Origin: Ignavibacteria bacterium
Lineage (GTDB): Bacteria; Bacteroidota; Ignavibacteria; Kapaibacteriales; Kapaibacteriaceae
DNA: 64,000 nucleotides
NCBI GenBank assembly: GCA_016707005.1
Contig: JADJIQ010000005.1
Coordinates: forward strand, 558,001 to 622,000
Direction of reading: 5' to 3'
Shown: positions 59,521-64,000 of the stretch, piece by piece
Layout: each line of letters begins with the position of its first letter
How positions within the stretch are numbered: position 1 is the first letter of the stretch
Made by a program: the position numbers and the translations under genes
The notes under the pieces: model-generated
Database searches by the model: none
Seen by the model: only the letters and a program-made list of their open reading frames with translations
Told to the model about the DNA's origin: nothing

Positions 59521-61205
59521 TCGTGAGCCCCCTTCGCATTCGCATCATCATCGTACTTGTCTCGCTTCTTCTGTTCGTGCCGTTCCTTGGAAGCGTTCGG
59601 CTCTTCGATTGGGATGAGGTGAACTTCGCTGAATGTGCACGCGAGATGATCGTATCGGGCGACTATCTCCATATGCAGATAGACTACCGTCCGTTCTATG
59701 AGAAGCCCCCTATCTTCATCTGGCTTCAAGTAGCGTCGATGAAGGTCTTTGGGATCAATGAATTCGCTGCACGACTTCCCAATGCCCTCATCGGTGTAGT
59801 GTCCATGCTCGTTCTGTTCAGCATTGGATCCCGAGTGAACGGTACGCGTTTCGGCATCCTATGGTGTGTTGTATACGCAGGATCCTTGCTCCCGCACTTC
59901 TATTTCCGATCCGGCATTATCGACCCACTCTTCAACCTCTTCATCTTTTTGAGTGTTTGGTCGATGATAGGGGGCAGACCAGCCAGATTCGGTGACTGGG
60001 GTACGGGTCTCTATGCAGGCATGTGGGCAGGCCTTGCCGTGATGACAAAGGGTCCGGTAGGCTTTGGCCTCGTGATGCTCACCACTGCCGTTGCATGGAT
60101 CGTCCTCCGCAAGCAGATGCCCCTTCCCTGGAAACAGGTCTTGGGAGCGACCATCTCAACCGTGCTTGTTACATCCGTCTGGTTCGGTGTTGACTATCTC
60201 CAGAACGGTCCAACGTTCATCATGGAGAACCTTTCGTATCAGGTTCGACTCCTTACCACGGGGGATGCCGGCCATGAACAGCCTTGGTACTACCACAGCA
60301 TCGTGCTCCTCATCGGTTGTTATCCTGCATCGATCTTCTTCTTTGGCGGCATACGTGCACATGGATCGGAAGGGGCTCAACAGCGCGTGATGCGGATCTG
60401 GATGACGGTGCTGTTCTTTGTGGTCCTGGTGGTGTTCTCTGTGGTGAAGACGAAGATCATTCACTACAGTTCAATGACCTACCTTCCGCTGACCTATTTA
60501 GCAGCGCTTGCCATTGAACGTTGGATCTCGGGTGCATCACGTTGGACCTGGCGCAGAACCGCCGCGCTTGTAGTGATCGCCGTTCCCGTATCGATCCTGT
60601 GTTTTCTCGTGCCGTTGGCCTTTATGAACCGCGACTGGCTTCTCGCTCTGCCAACCTTTCGCGACCAGTTTCTTCGAGCTGCCATTCAAAGAGACGGTGG
60701 ATGGATCGGCTATGAACCCTACGTGTCGATCGTGCTCGTTGCAGGACTTATCGGTGCATTGCTCGCAAAACGTACAAACCAACCCTTGATATCGATCGGA
60801 GTGTTATTCGGAAGTGTGATGCTCTTCATTTCCCTGTTCCTGCCACTCGTTGCACCGCGCATTGAGCCCTATACCCAAGGGGCAGCTCTGGACTTCTACG
60901 AGTCTATTCGCGGAAGAGACGTGTATGTAAAGCCCCTTACAATGAAGAGCTATGCCCATCTCTTCTACACTGCCAAGCCGCTATATCTCAGCGGCGCAGC
61001 CAAGGGTATTGGAGCTGATGATTGGGAGCCATGGCTGCTCAACGGTCCAGTGGACAAGCCAACCTATTTCGTAGCCAAGGTGAATGACGCCGAGAAATGG
61101 CGGTCGCTCCCCGTTCTCCGAGTGATCAAGGAGGAAGGGGGCTTTGTAGTATTCGAACGGATCAAGGCTTCTCAGGTGCCGGGAACGCAGAGCCATAGCC
61201 ACTGA
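59517..61205 (+). CDS. ArnT/GT39-type membrane glycosyltransferase
   Basis: A 562-residue integral membrane enzyme of the GT39/ArnT group, which transfers sugars from polyprenyl phosphate carriers to lipid A or proteins. The first periplasmic loop carries the catalytic acidic pair FDWDEVNFAECAREM. YRPFYEKPPIFIWLQ follows. About 11-12 membrane segments and a periplasmic C-terminal domain fit. The start is ATG 59517, overlapping the ATPase stop (ATGA). The 3' end overlaps the DUF1573 gene by 44 bp. Confidence 0.9.
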   Translation: MIVSPLRIRIIIVLVSLLLFVPFLGSVRLFDWDEVNFAECAREMIVSGDYLHMQIDYRPFYEKPPIFIWLQVASMKVFGINEFAARLPNALIGVVSMLVLFSIGSRVNGTRFGILWCVVYAGSLLPHFYFRSGIIDPLFNLFIFLSVWSMIGGRPARFGDWGTGLYAGMWAGLAVMTKGPVGFGLVMLTTAVAWIVLRKQMPLPWKQVLGATISTVLVTSVWFGVDYLQNGPTFIMENLSYQVRLLTTGDAGHEQPWYYHSIVLLIGCYPASIFFFGGIRAHGSEGAQQRVMRIWMTVLFFVVLVVFSVVKTKIIHYSSMTYLPLTYLAALAIERWISGASRWTWRRTAALVVIAVPVSILCFLVPLAFMNRDWLLALPTFRDQFLRAAIQRDGGWIGYEPYVSIVLVAGLIGALLAKRTNQPLISIGVLFGSVMLFISLFLPLVAPRIEPYTQGAALDFYESIRGRDVYVKPLTMKSYAHLFYTAKPLYLSGAAKGIGADDWEPWLLNGPVDKPTYFVAKVNDAEKWRSLPVLRVIKEEGGFVVFERIKASQVPGTQSHSH

Positions 61206-61866
61206 GTTCGATCTTCTCGTAACCAGGTAACGTTGTGTTCAGGACTGCCTGCACGTTGAACATGCCGGCTTTCTGCGGTGTATAGCGAAACTCGATCTCT
61301 GCGGTCTGACCCTTGGTTAGCGTCAGCGGCATAGGTGTGACGATCCGTACACCTTCTGATGGGGACGATGCTATGATCGTCACCGTGGTATCAGCATAGA
61401 CAGTGAGTCCAACCAGCGCCCTTGAAGAAGCGCCTACATCTACTCTGTCAAATGCCAAGAAACTCGTAGCCAGTTGGATCGGACGTTGCACGAGGACCTT
61501 AAGACGCAGGACATGCGCTCCCGATGGGTCGTTGCTGAAGACCGTGACGTACTTCGATAGCTCACCGCTTCCGGTAGGAAGATTCAGTGTGATATTGATT
61601 GACGTTTCTTCGCCGGGTAAGAGGGTATCGTCTTCAATGGGTGCCGTGGTACAACCACACTGTACTCGCACATTGGAAATGATCAGCGTGCTGTCTCCAA
61701 CGTTCTTCACCGGTACACGATACTTTACGCTTTGTGTTTCTGTGAGGGGTCCGTATGGCGTAACGGTTCCCCAGTCAACCTCGTTCTGCATCCCTAGCTT
61801 CGGCTGTGCATACCCCATCCCGCTTACAAGGACAAGCATTACCAGAACGTGACGTAGTTTACTCAT
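61162..61866 (-). CDS. secreted DUF1573 protein
   Basis: A 234-residue exported protein (signal peptide to SGMGYAQ, residues 1-21) made of two Ig-like domains. The first contains the DUF1573 hallmark VQCGCTTAPIEDDTLLPGE; the second ends ELSGYGSAFP. The function of DUF1573 is unknown. It starts only three bases from the ATG of the divergent MltB-like gene, so the two promoters must lie inside each other's coding sequence. A shorter relative stands at 320-715. Confidence 0.88.
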   Translation of the reverse strand: MSKLRHVLVMLVLVSGMGYAQPKLGMQNEVDWGTVTPYGPLTETQSVKYRVPVKNVGDSTLIISNVRVQCGCTTAPIEDDTLLPGEETSINITLNLPTGSGELSKYVTVFSNDPSGAHVLRLKVLVQRPIQLATSFLAFDRVDVGASSRALVGLTVYADTTVTIIASSPSEGVRIVTPMPLTLTKGQTAEIEFRYTPQKAGMFNVQAVLNTTLPGYEKIELSGYGSAFPAPEKP

Positions 61867-61869
61867 GTT

Positions 61870-62814
61870 ATGACCTCGATCTCACCAATAATGGCCGTGA
61901 TAACGGCGTGTACAACCTTTTGCATGTCCGTTCTAACGGTGAACGAACCGCCGCATGTCTATCAAGGCGATGACAGAGCCCCTTCTCAAGAGATCGGTGT
62001 GACCCATCTTTCGCGTGCGGCTCGGATCGCTCGACAACACGGCGTTGATTCTACCTTCGTTGCATCCTTGCTGCGAACACCACAGACAGCATTCAACGAC
62101 CGATTTGTGCGTATCAACGTCACAAACTACGCGCAGAAAACGGATTACTCACATAACTACAACGACCTAGGCGTACGGAAGGTCCGAGAGTTTGTAGACA
62201 AGCACGATTCCATCCTAACCCTCGTTGATTCCGTGTACAGCGTTCCGCCGGAAGTGATCGCATCCCTTCTTTGGGTTGAATCCAAACACGGCACTGTTCT
62301 CGGGAAGTATCACGTAGCAAGCGTCTATCTCAGCGTCTTGCTCTCATGTGAACCCGAGTTCTTGGAGCAAAACACAGCGTCTGTGATGTCGAGTATGGGG
62401 CTTGACTCAACCAAACTCGACAGCGTGCAAAAGGTTGTTGAACGCAAGGCGGTCAAGAAGGTAGCATGGGCTGCCGATCAACTGAAAGCTCTCGCTGAGA
62501 TCGACAAGCGGGGCACGTTGAATCCTTACACACTTCAAGGGTCTTGGGCCGGAGCATTCGGCATGACGCAATTCTTGCCATCGTCCTATCTCTCGTGGGC
62601 CGTTGACGGAGACAAGAATGGCGCCATCGATCTCAACGATCTGGATGACGCCATCTTCAGTGTAGCGAATTATCTCAAGACGAATGGTTGGGGTAGGAGC
62701 ACCGCTCAACAACGGGCGGCAGTCTTTCACTACAACAACAGTCAGGCCTACGTTGATGCCGTGCTTACGCTTGCTCAGCGATCGAGGCCTCGGCCAGACG
62801 CTCCGCCTCGCTGA
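61870..62814 (+). CDS. MltB-type lytic murein transglycosylase
   Basis: A 314-residue protein of the MltB family, which cleaves peptidoglycan glycan strands. The catalytic glutamate lies in LLWVESKHGTVLGKY, and the AGAFGMTQFLPSSYLSWAVDGDKNGAIDLND stretch is the family's substrate-groove motif. The late VANYLKTNGWG fits too. The N-terminus is a weak signal (residues 1-25, hydrophobic part MAVITACTTFCMSVLTV), and ATG 61891 is an alternative start. No EF-hand-like loop is obvious beyond DGDKNGAID, which is the usual calcium site of this family. The 3' end overlaps the M3 peptidase gene by 50 bp. Confidence 0.9.
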   Translation: MTSISPIMAVITACTTFCMSVLTVNEPPHVYQGDDRAPSQEIGVTHLSRAARIARQHGVDSTFVASLLRTPQTAFNDRFVRINVTNYAQKTDYSHNYNDLGVRKVREFVDKHDSILTLVDSVYSVPPEVIASLLWVESKHGTVLGKYHVASVYLSVLLSCEPEFLEQNTASVMSSMGLDSTKLDSVQKVVERKAVKKVAWAADQLKALAEIDKRGTLNPYTLQGSWAGAFGMTQFLPSSYLSWAVDGDKNGAIDLNDLDDAIFSVANYLKTNGWGRSTAQQRAAVFHYNNSQAYVDAVLTLAQRSRPRPDAPPR

Positions 62815-64000
62815 TGAATCGTTCGATGAAGTTCAAGCCTGTACTCCAGAACGTTGGGTCGTTGATATCGATCCCAAACGGCGTAAGGAGATCCTTCGGA
62901 CACTTCGAGCCGCCATTTGCCAACAACCGCATGTACTTCGGAGTGAAGTCTTCCGGGTCCTTCTTGAAGATCTCATAGAGTGCCAGCACAAGTAGCTCGC
63001 CGAACGCATAAGCATAGACATAGCCCGGCGTATGGATGAAGTGTGAGATGTAGGACCACCACATTTCGTATCCGGGAGACAGAATGATGCTATCGCCGAA
63101 CTGGTCACGCTGAGTACGCACCCAGATCTCGTTGATCTGCGCCAGGCTCAGCTCACCTTGTTCGTGACGTGTTGTGTGCATTGCTTCTTCGAATCGATTG
63201 AGGGCGATCTGGCGGAACACCGTTGCGATCATTCCATCGAGCTTCGACATCACAAGAGAGAGTCGTTCGGTGTCTGTAGTCGCACCTTCGTAGAGCTTCT
63301 TGAAGGTGATCATCTCGCCGAATACACTAGCCGTTTCTGCGATCGTCAACGGAGTATCCATGAGCAACGGCCCCTGTTGACGAGACAGATACTGGTGGAT
63401 GCCGTGACCAAGTTCATGAGCCAACGTCTGCACATCGCGGGCGGTGCCTGTGAAGTTGACGAAGACGTACGGATGGACCGATGCTATCGTGCCTGCGCTG
63501 TAAGCGCCAGAGCGCTTTCCCTTACGAACAGGAGCATGGATCCAGTTCTTTTCAAAGAACATCGTAGCGATCTCGCCGGCCCGTGGATCAAAGCTTGAAT
63601 AAGCATCGATCACAAGATCTCTCGCTGCTTCCCACGTCCACGTTGTTGTCTCGGATCCCACTACAGCATTGCGGTCGTAGTCATGAAATTCATCCAGCCC
63701 AAGAAGTCGTTGCTTCACACTGTAGTATCGACGAACGAGATCGTAACGATCAACAACGGCATTGATGAGTGTCTGCACTGACTCGTCGGAAACTTCATTC
63801 TCGAGGTTCCGAGATGATATCCACGATGGAAATCCTCGAAGGCGTTGATTGGTCTCGCAGTCAGCAATGACGGTATTGAATACAAAGGCGTGTGTCTTTG
63901 CTTCCTCAGCAAGTCCGGCTGAAAGCGCTTCTGTTGCCGCCTTGCGGGTCTCTCGGTCCTTCTCATAGCTCAACTTTGAGATCGCCGCCAACGTGAGCTC
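62765..64000 (-). CDS. M3 family oligoendopeptidase (PepF type), 5' end outside window
   Basis: At least 411 residues of a zinc metallopeptidase of family M3. The zinc motif reads LAHELGHGIHQ, with the third ligand in SVFGEMITF. Also present are YAYAFGELLVLALYEIF and WSTGLNFIERF, as in PepF/oligoendopeptidase F. The frame stays open to the right edge, so the start codon and N-terminal lobe are not shown. It probably degrades cytoplasmic peptides of 6-20 residues. It overlaps the convergent MltB-like gene. Confidence 0.92.
   Translation of the reverse strand, partial: ELTLAAISKLSYEKDRETRKAATEALSAGLAEEAKTHAFVFNTVIADCETNQRLRGFPSWISSRNLENEVSDESVQTLINAVVDRYDLVRRYYSVKQRLLGLDEFHDYDRNAVVGSETTTWTWEAARDLVIDAYSSFDPRAGEIATMFFEKNWIHAPVRKGKRSGAYSAGTIASVHPYVFVNFTGTARDVQTLAHELGHGIHQYLSRQQGPLLMDTPLTIAETASVFGEMITFKKLYEGATTDTERLSLVMSKLDGMIATVFRQIALNRFEEAMHTTRHEQGELSLAQINEIWVRTQRDQFGDSIILSPGYEMWWSYISHFIHTPGYVYAYAFGELLVLALYEIFKKDPEDFTPKYMRLLANGGSKCPKDLLTPFGIDINDPTFWSTGLNFIERFISEAERLAEASIAEQA

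Larger units (their letters stand above)
325..61984. repeat. dispersed octamer AAGGGGCT / AGGGGGCT (both strands)
   Basis: First bases of copies found by eye. AAGGGGCT or its complement: 325, 2412, 4220, 6549, 13789, 19279, 20937, 25569, 27628, 30517, 30651, 31851, 36196, 36216, 39744, 42725, 43000, 43264, 49560, 49617, 51292, 52859, 56854, 56969, 58508, 60370, 60931, 61977. AGGGGGCT or its complement: 1785, 5573, 7726, 13059, 16474, 17180, 20276, 23186, 30726, 34892, 42394, 46420, 46662, 52575, 52781, 58186, 59526, 59704, 61136. That is 47 copies, in roughly equal numbers on each strand, nearly all inside genes and in several reading frames. The largest gap is 7.7-13.1 kb. Confidence 0.85.

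Overview
The window reads as a chromosomal segment of a Gram-negative bacterium of the Bacteroidota/Chlorobiota side of the tree (my inference; a Kapabacteria- or Ignavibacteria-like lineage would fit). The signs are: several secreted proteins with a C-terminal type IX secretion (T9SS) sorting domain, a GldM/PorM-like inner-membrane protein, a DUF5686 outer-membrane protein, a class II (B12) ribonucleotide reductase, and promoter -7 elements of the Bacteroidota form TAnnTTTG. No phage, insertion sequence or CRISPR array was seen.

Layout. 0-3 kb: end of dapB, a DUF1573-like protein and an EVE protein, converging on dnaA. 3-8 kb: tatC, polyprenyl diphosphate synthase, BI-1 protein, TPR protein and LptF/G permease in one run. 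8-12 kb (minus): DUF4424-like protein, purK, DinB-like protein, acpS and prfB with its programmed frameshift. 12-17.7 kb: DUF5686 protein, two tandem beta-barrel paralogues, and a haem/copper T9SS cargo. 17.7-31.8 kb: Kef-type antiporter, PLP homeostasis protein, AbgT transporter, giant BNR-repeat T9SS cargo, flippase, two M28 peptidases, a heptosyltransferase-like GT9 and a GNAT protein. 31.9-34.8 kb: yebC, purF and a membrane-anchored unknown. 34.9-42 kb (minus): a four-gene envelope cluster (GldM-like protein, two periplasm-plus-barrel proteins, vWA-OmpA) and a small Cys-repeat protein. 42-48.4 kb: nrdJ, PAP2 phosphatase, hpnE, csaA. 48.5-51.9 kb: tRNA-Leu(UAG), tig, clpP, clpX. 51.8-64 kb: glycosyltransferase, DUF1501/DUF1800 pair, unknown membrane protein, CtpE-like P-type ATPase, GT39, DUF1573 protein, MltB-like transglycosylase, and a partial M3 oligopeptidase.

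Most genes are housekeeping or envelope genes. The surprises lie in four layers of non-coding structure. (1) An octamer, AAGGGGCT or AGGGGGCT, occurs about 47 times, roughly twelve times chance, and once as an inverted pair that forms a terminator. (2) Heptamer/octamer tandem arrays drawn from a few shared words sit at gene ends, and the stop codon of the adjacent gene often lies in the first unit. (3) At least four genes have TAnnTTTG placed 3-4 nt before ATG, as expected for leaderless transcripts. (4) Convergent gene pairs either overlap or abut (eight pairs), or are separated by an array plus hairpins (two pairs). The best candidate for an undescribed protein system is the GldM-like cluster at 34.9-41.5 kb.
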